Under the pieces are notes generated by a model. That model was not told where the DNA came from and did no database searches. It saw only the letters and a list, made by a program, of their open reading frames with translations. Made by a program: the position numbers and the translations under genes. DNA of 64,000 nt from F-183 sp964627455. Its GTDB lineage: Bacteria; Acidobacteriota; Terriglobia; Bryobacterales; Bryobacteraceae. Each line of letters starts with the position of its first letter. The first letter of the stretch is position 1. The DNA is taken from NCBI GenBank assembly GCA_964627455.1, contig CAZVKC010000017.1, positions 1 through 64,000 of the forward strand, in the 5' to 3' direction. Of the stretch, positions 37,277 to 45,501 are shown piece after piece.

Positions 37277-38484
37277 TCAACGAAACACGGCCTGTATGGC
37301 GTCGAATGTAATGACGTACTGCACCGCAACGACGCGGTCGCGGACCCCGCGCGTCAACGCCCCCCTCTGGGACTGCAGACCGAACTTCAGTTGCTGGCGC
37401 GGCGCGACGTGTAATCCAGCTACGGCTTCGTAGCTGTCATCGACGCCGATATTTGCAGTGCGGGACCGTCTCCCTGCTCGACCTGCAACATACCAGCGCG
37501 GGCCAAGGCGGAGCTTTGCCTCGACATACCCGGACGTGTTGAAGAAGTACGGCATGGCGCGGTACGGAAACTGGAACCGCTGCAACTCCCCGTTCACGTT
37601 CCACCGTCCGCGCGCAAATTGAGCATCCACACCGAACCCCGACGCAGGCCGATGCAGGTAGGGTCCGCGGTAGGCGGACACCCCAACGCGAAATTCCTGG
37701 CGGNNNNNNNNNNNNNNNNNNNNNNNNNNNNNNNNNNNNNNNNNNNNNNNNNNNNNNNNNNNNNNNNNNNNNNNNNNNNNNNNNNNNNNNNNNNNNNNNN
37801 NNNCCGATGCAGGTAGGGTCCGCGGTAGGCGGACACCCCAACGCGAAATTCCTGGCGGAACGCGTAACCGGCGCCGGCAGTCCAGTTCAGGTACTGGTCC
37901 GAATCCCAGAGTTTTCTTGGATTCGAGGGCGAGCTGTTCGCGATTTGAAAGCGCGCATCGACTTTCCGGTAGTTGACGTCAACTTCGGCGCCTGGTTGGC
38001 CGGTCACGCCGACCGGTTTGTAATAGTAACCGTAGTTGATGGGCAGGTCGATCAGCCAGTTCCGCGCATCATCGTACGAAAGGGCGAACGAGCCGAAAGC
38101 CGGCGTCAGTTGCCCGGCTTTCACCACAATCCCCTTTCGATTTCCCATGCGCGAATACCCGACATAGGCCTGCAGCACGTTGAATCGGATCTCGCGCTCC
38201 TGCCGCTCTCCCGGGTCTAGTTGTTCGTAAAAGTACGGGCTGCTGTACGCCTGCACCGCGCCGAACGCAAACCAGTTCGATCCGAATTTGAACGCCGGAT
38301 ACAAGACAGCGCGGAATCCGGGCGCGAACGTCGATTCTCCAGAACCCGGCGCAGTCCCCCTGGGAGATTGCACCAACTGACCGCTCAGGGTCACCGGCAT
38401 CGAGAATCCGCTCGAGGCTTCCTGCCCCGGCAGCGCGCATGCGGCCGCTAAGACAAGAGCGGGGAGAAACTGCTTCACCGTCAT
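37277..38484 (-). CDS. Outer-membrane beta-barrel (porin-like) protein, interrupted by an assembly gap
   Basis: MTVKQFLPALVLAAACALPGQ is a signal peptide. The rest is rich in alternating strands with aromatic girdles (FAFGAVQAYSSPYFYEQL, NYGYYYKPVG, YLNWTAGAGYAFRQEF, YVEAKLRLGPRWYVAGRAG) and ends ...IQAVFR, typical of a barrel. 100 Ns (37704-37803) split the gene. The 55 bases on the two sides are identical, and deleting one copy plus the Ns gives a continuous 350-residue protein (227 + 123 codons). Its start overlaps the HD-GYP stop by 4 bases, so it is the third gene of a coupled set. Confidence 0.83.
37649..37858. other. Second assembly gap of 100 N with 55-base duplicated flanks
   Basis: 37649-37703 and 37804-37858 are the same 55 bases (beginning CCGATGCAGGTAGGG), with exactly 100 Ns between. 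Same overlap length as at 12753-12962, so the duplication reflects a fixed k-mer overlap and not biology. Confidence 0.9.
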
Positions 38485-40175
38485 GACGGATTCTGGCTCT
38501 CACGCCCGACCGCGCGTCCGAGGTTGAGGATCGGATCCGGCTCAGGAGGCAGGATACTGGGATCCGACTGGACAAGATCCAGAAAGACCTGCACAATCCG
38601 CGGATCGAACTGGGATCCGGCGTTCGTTTTGAGAATCGACAGCGCCTTCTCGGGAGGCATCGCTTCACGGTACGGCCGCGACGTGGTCATCGCGTCGAAC
38701 GCGTCGACGACATGCACGATCCGGGCGCCAAGCGGAATGTTCTCGCCCTGCAGCCCCCACGGATATCCGGATCCATCGTGGTTTTCATGGTGCAGTTCCA
38801 CGATCGCGAGATAATCATGGAACTTCGCGACTCCCTGTAGAATCCGGCGGCCGAGCACGGGGTGCTGCTGGATCAGGCGGAACTCTTCGTCCGTCAAGCG
38901 GCCGGCCTTTTGCAGGACATGATCGGGAATCCCGATTTTTCCGATATCGTGCAGCGTCGCGCCGACTTCTACGATGGCCTGTTCCCGCTCCGGCAGGTTC
39001 AGCGCCTGTGCGATTCGCAGAGCGTAGAGCCCGACACGCGAACTGTGGCCGGCCGTGTAGTGATCGCGCGCATCCAGCGCCTGCGCCATGCTTTGCGTGA
39101 ACTGCAGGTATGCCTCGTCGAGCCGCCGCTGGGAATCCGCAACGGCCTTCGCCGCACGGTTGAAGGCAGCCGACAGTTCGTTCACCTCAGAGGTCGAAGA
39201 GGTCAGATCCAGCCCGCCTCGCAGGACACCGGTGTGTTCGCTTTCCTGCAGCCGCTTGACCAGGCTGGTGATCGGCTGAGCAACATTGCGGGACGTAAAA
39301 AGAGACAACGGAACGGCCACCAGCAGGATCCCGGCGACAGTCGCCCAGATCGCCGGGCGCATCCCCACCGTCAGTTTCCGAATCGCGGCGTCCACGGATT
39401 GCAGCACCCAGACACCATCCAACCCGTCGAAGCCCGCCATGCCGAGGCGGCTCGCGATCCACAATTCACCGCCGGCGCGCAGTTCACAGTCCGTTGGGTT
39501 CGTTTTGCACTCGGCCAGTTGCTGGCCCAGTTCCGCCGCCTCAATGCCAAGCTTACCTTTGGCGACGACATTTCCGTCCTGCACCAGAACCGCAATGCCA
39601 TACGGAACAGTTGCGTCGAACGGGCGGCCCGTCAGGACGTAACCCAGATTCTCGTCGCCCATGTTGATGGGCGCGGCAAGCGTACGATACATCCGTCCGT
39701 TCACTTCAGCAACAGCTCGCAACCGGAACGGCTTCCGGGGCGCCTGCAGCGGAACCGCCCCCGCGCCGCGCTCCCGCAGCGAAGCCGCCAGAGGCTCCCG
39801 GTCTGCGTCGAGCACCATCAGCAATTCATGCGTCAGCCCCTCGTGCAATTCCTGCAACTGGCCGTTCAGCGTGGCCGCTGCCTCCGGGCTGCCGGAAGTC
39901 TCCCGATACAGTCCGATTCCCGCTTTCAGGGACGCATTCTCGGCAATTGCGGCGAGCGAGTTCCGCTGCTCGATCTCCCATTCCTTCCAGAGTTTGCCTT
40001 GCGATTCCTGGACTTCCGCCAGCGTTTCGCGCACGCCCGACTTCACCTGACCGGCGAGAGCCCAGTTCAACACCAGAAACCCCGCCCCGAGCGCGGCCAG
40101 CACAGGCAGCACGACCTGCATCAGGATGCGCGCGGCGATCGGGATCGAAATGCGGCGGAACGTCATGATCTTCAC
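38481..40175 (-). CDS. Membrane HD-GYP phosphodiesterase with periplasmic sensor
   Basis: 564 residues. A first membrane helix (about 16-38), a periplasmic sensor region (about 40-275) containing a Cys pair (Cys223, Cys230) and a MYRTLAAPINMGDENLGYV segment, a second helix (AIWATVAGILLVAVPLSLF), a HAMP-like linker and the HD-GYP domain. Catalytic motifs are intact: HDIGKIGIPD from His409 and HHENHDGSGYP at 462-472. HD-GYP enzymes hydrolyse cyclic di-GMP. Overlaps both neighbours by 4 bases: cupredoxin-like gene upstream, barrel gene downstream. The sensed signal is unknown. Confidence 0.92.
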   Translation of the reverse strand: MKIMTFRRISIPIAARILMQVVLPVLAALGAGFLVLNWALAGQVKSGVRETLAEVQESQGKLWKEWEIEQRNSLAAIAENASLKAGIGLYRETSGSPEAAATLNGQLQELHEGLTHELLMVLDADREPLAASLRERGAGAVPLQAPRKPFRLRAVAEVNGRMYRTLAAPINMGDENLGYVLTGRPFDATVPYGIAVLVQDGNVVAKGKLGIEAAELGQQLAECKTNPTDCELRAGGELWIASRLGMAGFDGLDGVWVLQSVDAAIRKLTVGMRPAIWATVAGILLVAVPLSLFTSRNVAQPITSLVKRLQESEHTGVLRGGLDLTSSTSEVNELSAAFNRAAKAVADSQRRLDEAYLQFTQSMAQALDARDHYTAGHSSRVGLYALRIAQALNLPEREQAIVEVGATLHDIGKIGIPDHVLQKAGRLTDEEFRLIQQHPVLGRRILQGVAKFHDYLAIVELHHENHDGSGYPWGLQGENIPLGARIVHVVDAFDAMTTSRPYREAMPPEKALSILKTNAGSQFDPRIVQVFLDLVQSDPSILPPEPDPILNLGRAVGRESQNPS

Positions 40176-40849
40176 TCCACCCGGACCGGAATTTCAATCT
40201 CCAACCGGGTGGGTGCGCCGCCGGGTTGTACCTCAATCGTCCGGCGAAAGCTTCCTGCGCTCTTGTGCCACGCAACCAGCGTGTAGCGGCCCGGAGGCAG
40301 GCTCTTCAGTTCGAACGATCCGTCAGCGCCCGGCAACGAGTACCAGGCGTTTGGAGCCACCACCACAGCAGCCGACATGTTCGGATGCAGGTGACAGTGG
40401 ATGGACACCACGCCTGGGGTGTCGAAAGTCACCTGCCGGGACTCGCCCATCCGGTAGTTGCCCAGGTCGAATGACTTCGCCTTCGAGAGGGAGAATACAT
40501 TGTGAAACACAGGATCCGAATTCGGGAAGAGCACCGTCGAGCCGACTGGCGCCACCACCACTTCCGGCTCGAACCGGCGTTTTCTCTGGTCGATCGAGAT
40601 TTGCGATTTCTTCGGCTGCGGCCCCTTCCCTTCGATGAAGACGACGACCCGGCGGAGTTCCACAGCCGCCTGGCTGGAAGCCGCATCAGTTGCTGGCTCG
40701 TCTGCCAAAGCGACATTCCTTTCATAGACTTGCGAAAGAGTCACTTTCTTCTTAGTCAGGATCCGCGTGATGCGGATTCGTCCCTCGACATCGCCGCCGA
40801 GGATCGTTACCGCCAACATTGCCGACAGTAGTGGGAGTCGAAGCGACAT
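40172..40849 (-). CDS. Exported cupredoxin-like protein with carboxypeptidase-regulatory-like domain
   Basis: 225 residues, N-terminal signal (MSLRLPLLSAMLAVTILGGD). Residues about 65-165 form a cupredoxin-like fold with a plausible type-1 copper site: His116 (DPVFHNVF), Cys152, His155 and Met158 in HCHLHPNM. Residues about 170-225 (LPGADGSFELKSLPPGRYTLVAWHKS) resemble a carboxypeptidase-regulatory/transthyretin-like module. Probably periplasmic, binding copper or another ligand. First gene of the three-gene coupled set with HD-GYP and the barrel protein (4-base overlap). Confidence 0.85.
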   Translation of the reverse strand: MSLRLPLLSAMLAVTILGGDVEGRIRITRILTKKKVTLSQVYERNVALADEPATDAASSQAAVELRRVVVFIEGKGPQPKKSQISIDQRKRRFEPEVVVAPVGSTVLFPNSDPVFHNVFSLSKAKSFDLGNYRMGESRQVTFDTPGVVSIHCHLHPNMSAAVVVAPNAWYSLPGADGSFELKSLPPGRYTLVAWHKSAGSFRRTIEVQPGGAPTRLEIEIPVRVE

Positions 40850-40938
40850 GGCCGTTGATCCACTATCGTCCGGCTGCGGGAAGGAGAGGGAGCGGGATCT
40901 TCCCTTATTTTCCGCTTCGAAAAGACCTGCCGCTAAAG

Positions 40939-40974
40939 CAATTGGACGCCTGCCGGTAAGCAGGCGTCCAATTG
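40939..40974 (-). terminator. Strong hairpin terminator after the CxxCxGxG gene
   Basis: A perfect 15-base inverted repeat: left arm CAATTGGACGCCTGC (40939-40953), 6-base loop, right arm GCAGGCGTCCAATTG (40960-40974), with A-rich bases on the left and T-rich bases on the right. It lies about 30 bases beyond the stop at 41003 of the minus-strand gene. Energetically it could work in both directions, but only the minus-strand gene reads into it. Confidence 0.8.
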
Positions 40975-41002
40975 TTTGGTTTCGTTTGGTCGAGTCGGGG
41001 GT

Positions 41003-41623
41003 CTAAGCAGCCTTGCGGTCGATCGGTTCTTCCCACCAGATCTCTTCCGGATCCGGTTCCGGGGCTTCCTGTCCGGCAACCGGAGGCCTGACGGGTTCCA
41101 CGAAGGGTCTTGGCAGCACCTTCGCCCGGTGCTGTACTTTCACACCCGAGTAGTACTCATCGACAGGATACAGCGGGTACGGCCGAGTCTCCTTCAGTGC
41201 ACGTCCCATCTTCTCCTCGATCCGGTAAACCGAGTGGAAGAAGTCGCCCTTCTCGACTTTCAGACGCTCGCAACACATGCGCCAGTTCGCTCCCAACAGG
41301 TAGTGAAAGCGGAAGATCCGGTATTCTTCTTCATTCAGGGTCCGCTTCGCCATGGCGATGAAGTCTGCCATGTACTCTTCGTCCTTGCGTCCCCAAACCA
41401 CTTTCCGGCATTGCGCTCCCACTCCGTCCAGTGTGACGTTGCTCATCCGCTTCTCCTGCGTTGCCACATGATGAAACTTCGAGTAGCAGATGCGGAAGAT
41501 CGTTCGCAGCACGCAATTGCACGGCTGCTTGCCGCCAAGGCGTCCGCCTCTCAACCCGAGTCCATGACAGTGTACGCATGAATGATTGGCGATGCCGAGC
41601 GTATCACTTCTGGTCCATTCCAT
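41003..41623 (-). CDS. Unrecognised protein with CxxCxGxG-type zinc-binding N-terminus and HTH-like middle
   Basis: 206 residues, ATG 41623 preceded by AGGAGG about 12 bases upstream. Residues about 16-38 read C-x2-CHGLG, then CNCVLRTIFRIC: a putative DnaJ-like metal site with four to five Cys. Residues about 90-155 (LNEEEYRIFRFHYLLGANWRMCCERLKV, then FHSVYRIEEKMGRALKE) resemble sigma-factor region 4 or a phage-type HTH helix pattern. The C-terminal ~50 residues are Pro/acidic. I know no characterised homologue. A regulatory or nucleic-acid-binding role is an inference. It is divergent from the XRE regulator across a 298-base AT-rich region. Confidence 0.75.
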   Translation of the reverse strand: MEWTRSDTLGIANHSCVHCHGLGLRGGRLGGKQPCNCVLRTIFRICYSKFHHVATQEKRMSNVTLDGVGAQCRKVVWGRKDEEYMADFIAMAKRTLNEEEYRIFRFHYLLGANWRMCCERLKVEKGDFFHSVYRIEEKMGRALKETRPYPLYPVDEYYSGVKVQHRAKVLPRPFVEPVRPPVAGQEAPEPDPEEIWWEEPIDRKAA

Positions 41624-41921
41624 TTTCTCTCTCTGCCTCCTGCGATCAGAAGGGCTTTTGCTCTGCGAGCAGCCCCGTTACGTTTTTGATGGAATCGACG
41701 TTCCAGCCCAGTAGTACCATCGTGAACGCGATTGTATTTTTGTCAAGAGTTTTCCACGTATTTTCCACACCCCAATGCGGGTAGTTCTACCCACCCCTCT
41801 CGTAAGTCACTGAAATAAAGCATGATATTGTTCACACTTTGCGTGAGATTTTTTTGGAATAAAATTGTCTTTTATGTCAACCGCAGTGACCCTTGATTTC
41901 ACTGTGAAATAGACGGAACCC
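41624..41921. promoter_or_regulatory. AT-rich divergent intergenic region with palindromes
   Basis: 298 bases, clearly richer in A/T than the surroundings. It contains two 9-mers close to the DnaA-box consensus, TTTTCCACG (41750-41758) and TTTTCCACA (41761-41769); a 14-base palindrome GGGTAGTTCTACCC (41779-41792); a T-run with TAAAAT (41860-41865) that could be a -10; TTGACA on the minus strand (41880-41875); and the palindrome listed next. No protein-coding frame is convincing. It must hold the promoters of both divergent genes. Confidence 0.6.
41896..41910 (+). promoter_or_regulatory. Perfect 15-base palindrome, probable operator of the XRE regulator
   Basis: ATTTCACTGTGAAAT reads the same on both strands (odd centre). 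It lies 11 bases before the ATG at 41922. Position and symmetry suit an operator bound by the dimeric HTH protein encoded next to it, giving autoregulation. A partial copy, TCACTGAAAT, occurs at about 41806-41815. Confidence 0.5.
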
Positions 41922-42650
41922 ATGACGTTTTTTAATCTTCGCGAACTGCTTCTCAGCCGGCTCCGGCGGATGCTGGAAACCGGCGCCGTTTCCGAAAGCA
42001 CGCTGGCTCGCCGGCTCGGTGTATCGCAGCCTCACCTGCACAACACGCTCAAGGGGGTTCGCGGAGTCACCTTGCAGATGGCGGATCAGTTTCTCGGGAG
42101 CATGGGCTGGTGCGTGCTCGATCTCATCGATTCGTCGGACCTCGAATTGGCGGCCAAGCGAGGGAGGGCGCTCCGTTCCGGCCGGAGAACCCTGGTGGAT
42201 GTGAGGCCCCTGTCCGCGCTGGTGCAACCGGGACTGGAGCCGGTGTCAAAGGCGGCGGTCCCGCGTGATCTTCTGGCTTCGATTTCCGGAGCCTCCGTCC
42301 ACGTTCTCGACGACGAAACCGACTGTGGTGGATTCGGCCGACCCGGAGACCTGCTGGTCATCCAGACTCACTTCGCCGGCGCCGGCAACGAGGTTTGCGT
42401 GATTGCAGATCCAGGCCCGGCGACGTTGTCCCGACCCAGGCTATCCTTGCGAACTGTGACCCGCGGAACAAGGTCGCATTACGCCGTCGAACCAGCCACG
42501 CTTGCCGTCGCTGTCGGCGGAGGAACCTTCGCCAAGCCGGTACGGTTCAGGCCGATCCAGCCGCAGCAGATCATCGCGAAGATCCACTCGATCTCCCGCC
42601 GACGGAGCGGTATGTTTCAACCACCTGCTCCGCTGTCAGGCGCCAACTGA
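41922..42650 (+). CDS. XRE-type transcriptional regulator
   Basis: 242 residues. A helix-turn-helix of the Cro/C1 type is at about 20-60 (VSESTLARRLGVSQPHLHNTLKGVRG, VTLQMADQFLGSMGW). The remaining ~170 residues are not recognised. A stretch with GRPGDLLVIQTHF has a weak resemblance to the beta core of S24/LexA-type domains, without a catalytic Ser. The palindrome at 41896-41910 is probably its operator. Its 3' end overlaps the end of the convergent glycosyltransferase gene by 80 bases, which is unusual. Confidence 0.8.
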   Translation: MTFFNLRELLLSRLRRMLETGAVSESTLARRLGVSQPHLHNTLKGVRGVTLQMADQFLGSMGWCVLDLIDSSDLELAAKRGRALRSGRRTLVDVRPLSALVQPGLEPVSKAAVPRDLLASISGASVHVLDDETDCGGFGRPGDLLVIQTHFAGAGNEVCVIADPGPATLSRPRLSLRTVTRGTRSHYAVEPATLAVAVGGGTFAKPVRFRPIQPQQIIAKIHSISRRRSGMFQPPAPLSGAN

Positions 42651-43725
42651 ACCGTTTCAATTGTTCGAGTCCCATGCGCACGCAGCGGCGCCGCAGGAAT
42701 TCGTCCAGAAGCACTTCGCGAATGCCGCGGGCGATGTCGAAGACGTTTTCGGGATTGACGATGATCGCGGCGTCTCCGACTACTTCCGGCAGCGAACTGA
42801 CGTTGGAAGTCACCACCGGGGTCCCGGAGGCCATTGCCTCGAGAGGGGGCAGACCGAAACCTTCATACAGCGATGGAAAAACGAAGGCGGACGCATTCTT
42901 GTAGAAGGCGCGTAACATGTCGATCGGGACAAATCCCAGGAAGCGAACGAGATTCTCCACGCGGCTCTGGATCACGGTCCGGCGCAATTGTGGATGTTTC
43001 GATAGCTCGTCGCCAATGATCACCAACCGCAGCTTCCTGTAGATCGGATGGGTTTCGAGTTCCCCGCGCAGCACCGCGAAGGCTTCCACCAGCCTTGGAA
43101 TGTTTTTCTGCGCCCGGATCGTCCCGGCGTAGAGAACATACGGATAGTCGACCTGATAGCGCTCGAGCAGCAGTTCCCGAAGCCGCAGATCGTCGGCAAC
43201 ATCCGAACGCATGAAAACAGGATCCGGCGCGTTGTAGATTACGCGTATTCTCTCTGAAGGAACCCCCATGACGGTCTGGATGTCACGCTTGGTGGACTTC
43301 GACACCGTAATCACGCGGTCCGCACGTAGCAGTCCACGCCGGAAGCGGTACGCTTTCCAATCGCTATTGACCGTGCGCGCCGGCGGATACAGAAGGCTCG
43401 ACATGTCATGCACGGTCACCACATAAGGCTTCGGCATGAAGATCGGAATCGCGTTCAACGGCGTATGGTACACGTCCGCATTGAGAGAACGCAGGAACAG
43501 AGGGAAGCGAATGTCTTCCAGGCGATCCTGGTCCGGACGGTCGTAAACAACAGCGTCAAGCCCCTTGGGGATCTCCGGCTGATCGGCCTTCCGGACCACG
43601 ACCTTGTACTCGACATCCGCCATCCCGACGGACGGGAAGTTTTCGAGCAGGTTCCGAATGTGCGTACCGATGCCGAAGTCACGCAGGTGACGGGCGTCGA
43701 AGGCAACTCGGAGAGGGCGGGACAC
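42571..43725 (-). CDS. Glycosyltransferase family 4
   Basis: Start at GTG 43725, 5 bases after the glyA stop (the frame is open further but that part lies inside glyA). 384 residues. GT-B fold: N-terminal Rossmann domain (LRVAFDARHLRDFGIGTHIRNLLENF), linker, and C-terminal nucleotide-sugar domain with YVLYAGTIRAQKNIPRLVEAF and the EGFGLPPLEAMASGTPVV motif containing the conserved E-x7-E. Probably adds a sugar in envelope or exopolysaccharide synthesis; donor and acceptor unknown. Last gene of the lpxB-glyA run. Confidence 0.9.
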   Translation of the reverse strand: MSRPLRVAFDARHLRDFGIGTHIRNLLENFPSVGMADVEYKVVVRKADQPEIPKGLDAVVYDRPDQDRLEDIRFPLFLRSLNADVYHTPLNAIPIFMPKPYVVTVHDMSSLLYPPARTVNSDWKAYRFRRGLLRADRVITVSKSTKRDIQTVMGVPSERIRVIYNAPDPVFMRSDVADDLRLRELLLERYQVDYPYVLYAGTIRAQKNIPRLVEAFAVLRGELETHPIYRKLRLVIIGDELSKHPQLRRTVIQSRVENLVRFLGFVPIDMLRAFYKNASAFVFPSLYEGFGLPPLEAMASGTPVVTSNVSSLPEVVGDAAIIVNPENVFDIARGIREVLLDEFLRRRCVRMGLEQLKRFSWRLTAEQVVETYRSVGGRSSGSSR

Positions 43726-43730
43726 GGCGT

Positions 43731-45017
43731 CTAGGCTACCGTGGATCCGGCCAGTTTCCAGCTGTACAGCGGATACTTGGCAGTCAAGGCTTTGACTCTG
43801 GACCGGGCGGCAGCCAGAGCGGCTTCGTCGTCCTTTCCGGAAATCACGCTCGAAATGATCGAGCCGACCTCGCGCATATCGGCTTCCTGGAAACCGCGCG
43901 TGGTCACCGCCGGGCTGCCCAGGCGGATGCCGCTCGGGTTCAGCGGCGGATTGACGTCGAACGGAATCGTGTTGCGATTCGCCGTAATCCAGGCGGCGTC
44001 GAGCGCCTTTTCCGCTTCCTTGCCGCGTACGCCCTTGGCGAACACGTCCATCAGGAACACATGCGAATCCGTGCCGCCCGACACGATGCGGAACCCTTCG
44101 TCCTGCAGCGAAGCGGCGAGCGTCTGCGCATTGCGGACCACCTGCTTCTGATACTCGACGAATTCCGGCTGCATCGCTTCGAGGAAGCAAACCGCCTTGG
44201 CCGCAATCACATGCACCAGCGGACCACCCTGAATGCCGGGGAACAGATTCCTGTCGATGTCCTTGGCGTACTTTTCCTTCGACAGGATCAGGCCGGAACG
44301 CGGCCCGCGCAGCGTCTTGTGCGTGGTGCTGGTCACGATGTCCGCATGTACGCAGGGGTTGGGATAGATGCCCGCGGCGACCAGACCCGAGAAGTGCGCC
44401 ATGTCGACCATCAGCACCGCGCCGACCGAATCGGCGATCTGGCGGAACTTCGCAAAATCGATGATGCGGCCGTAGGCGCTGCCGCCGGCGATGATCATCT
44501 TCGGCTTGTTCTCTTCGGCGAGCCGGGCGACTTCATCGTAATCGATGCGCTCGTCTTCCTTGCTCACGCCGTAGGGCACGATCTTGTAGTAACGGCCCGA
44601 AAAGTTGAGGGGGTTGCCGTGCGTGAGGTGTCCGCCGTGGGACAGGTTCATGCCGAGCACGGTGTCTCCCACCTGCAGCACCGCGCCGAAGACAGCGGCG
44701 TTGGCCTGCGATCCGGAATGCGGCTGGACGTTCGCGTGTTCCGCGCCGAACAACTGCTTCGCACGGTCGCGCGCGATCGTTTCCACGTGATCGGTCGTGT
44801 CGGCGCAACCGCCGTAGTAACGCTTGCCCGGATATCCTTCGGCGTACTTGTTGGTGTAGACGCTCGCGGTCGCTTCCATCACGGCTTCGGACGTGAAGTT
44901 CTCGCTGGCGATCAGTTCGATGCCTTCGTTCTGCCGCTCCACCTCTTTTTGAATGAGGTGATAAATATCGGGATCGACGCTGGCCAGGGGCCGCGCCATG
45001 CGTTCTTGTTCGGTCAT
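43731..45017 (-). CDS. glyA: Serine hydroxymethyltransferase
   Basis: 428 residues. PLP enzyme converting serine and tetrahydrofolate to glycine and methylene-THF. Full length, with ELIASENFTSEAV at the N-terminus, SGSQANAAVFGAVLQVGDTVLGM, VDMAHFSGLVAAGIYPNP and the PLP-binding Lys in STTHKTLRGPRSG (about 228). The start is the ATG at 45017, 8 bases after the rpiB stop. Its 3' neighbour is the glycosyltransferase. Confidence 0.97.
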   Translation of the reverse strand: MTEQERMARPLASVDPDIYHLIQKEVERQNEGIELIASENFTSEAVMEATASVYTNKYAEGYPGKRYYGGCADTTDHVETIARDRAKQLFGAEHANVQPHSGSQANAAVFGAVLQVGDTVLGMNLSHGGHLTHGNPLNFSGRYYKIVPYGVSKEDERIDYDEVARLAEENKPKMIIAGGSAYGRIIDFAKFRQIADSVGAVLMVDMAHFSGLVAAGIYPNPCVHADIVTSTTHKTLRGPRSGLILSKEKYAKDIDRNLFPGIQGGPLVHVIAAKAVCFLEAMQPEFVEYQKQVVRNAQTLAASLQDEGFRIVSGGTDSHVFLMDVFAKGVRGKEAEKALDAAWITANRNTIPFDVNPPLNPSGIRLGSPAVTTRGFQEADMREVGSIISSVISGKDDEAALAAARSRVKALTAKYPLYSWKLAGSTVA

Positions 45018-45025
45018 GTGAGAAA

Positions 45026-45469
45026 CTACTCCGCCTCCAGTTTGGCTACTTTTGCGATCCGGCGGGAATGGCGTTCCCCGCCGCTGAATGGTGTTTTCAG
45101 GAATACGTCGATCAACTGGCCGGCCGTTTCGGCGTTGGTATACCGGGCGCCCAGGGCCAGCACGTTCGCGTCGTTGTGTTCGCGCGTCAATTGCACTTCA
45201 TCGGGATTGAACGCGAGCGCGGCGCGCACACCATGGACCTTATTGGCAGCGATCGACATGCCGACGCCGGTCGAGCAGACCAGGATGCCCCGCTCCGCGT
45301 CACCGCCGCTGACGGCCTCGGCTACGGGCTTGGCGTAGTCGGGATAGTCGGTCGAATCGGCGCTGTTCGTACCGTAATCGACAACTTCGTGCCCGGCTGC
45401 GGCCAGTTGCTCGCGGATCTGCTCCTTGAGGGCATAGCCGGCGTGATCGGCGCCAATCGCTATTTTCAT
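45026..45469 (-). CDS. rpiB: Ribose-5-phosphate isomerase B
   Basis: 147 residues, full length. Interconverts ribose-5-phosphate and ribulose-5-phosphate. The RpiB signature is intact: IGADHAGYALKEQI at the N-terminus, catalytic-region Cys65 in GILVCSTGVGMSIAANK, HNDANVLALGARY at 98-110. Codirectional with glyA (8-base gap) and located 32 bases after the M1-like gene. Confidence 0.95.
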   Translation of the reverse strand: MKIAIGADHAGYALKEQIREQLAAAGHEVVDYGTNSADSTDYPDYAKPVAEAVSGGDAERGILVCSTGVGMSIAANKVHGVRAALAFNPDEVQLTREHNDANVLALGARYTNAETAGQLIDVFLKTPFSGGERHSRRIAKVAKLEAE

Positions 45470-45501
45470 GGAATCTTCAGTTTAGCGAAGATCCGGTTCG
45501 G

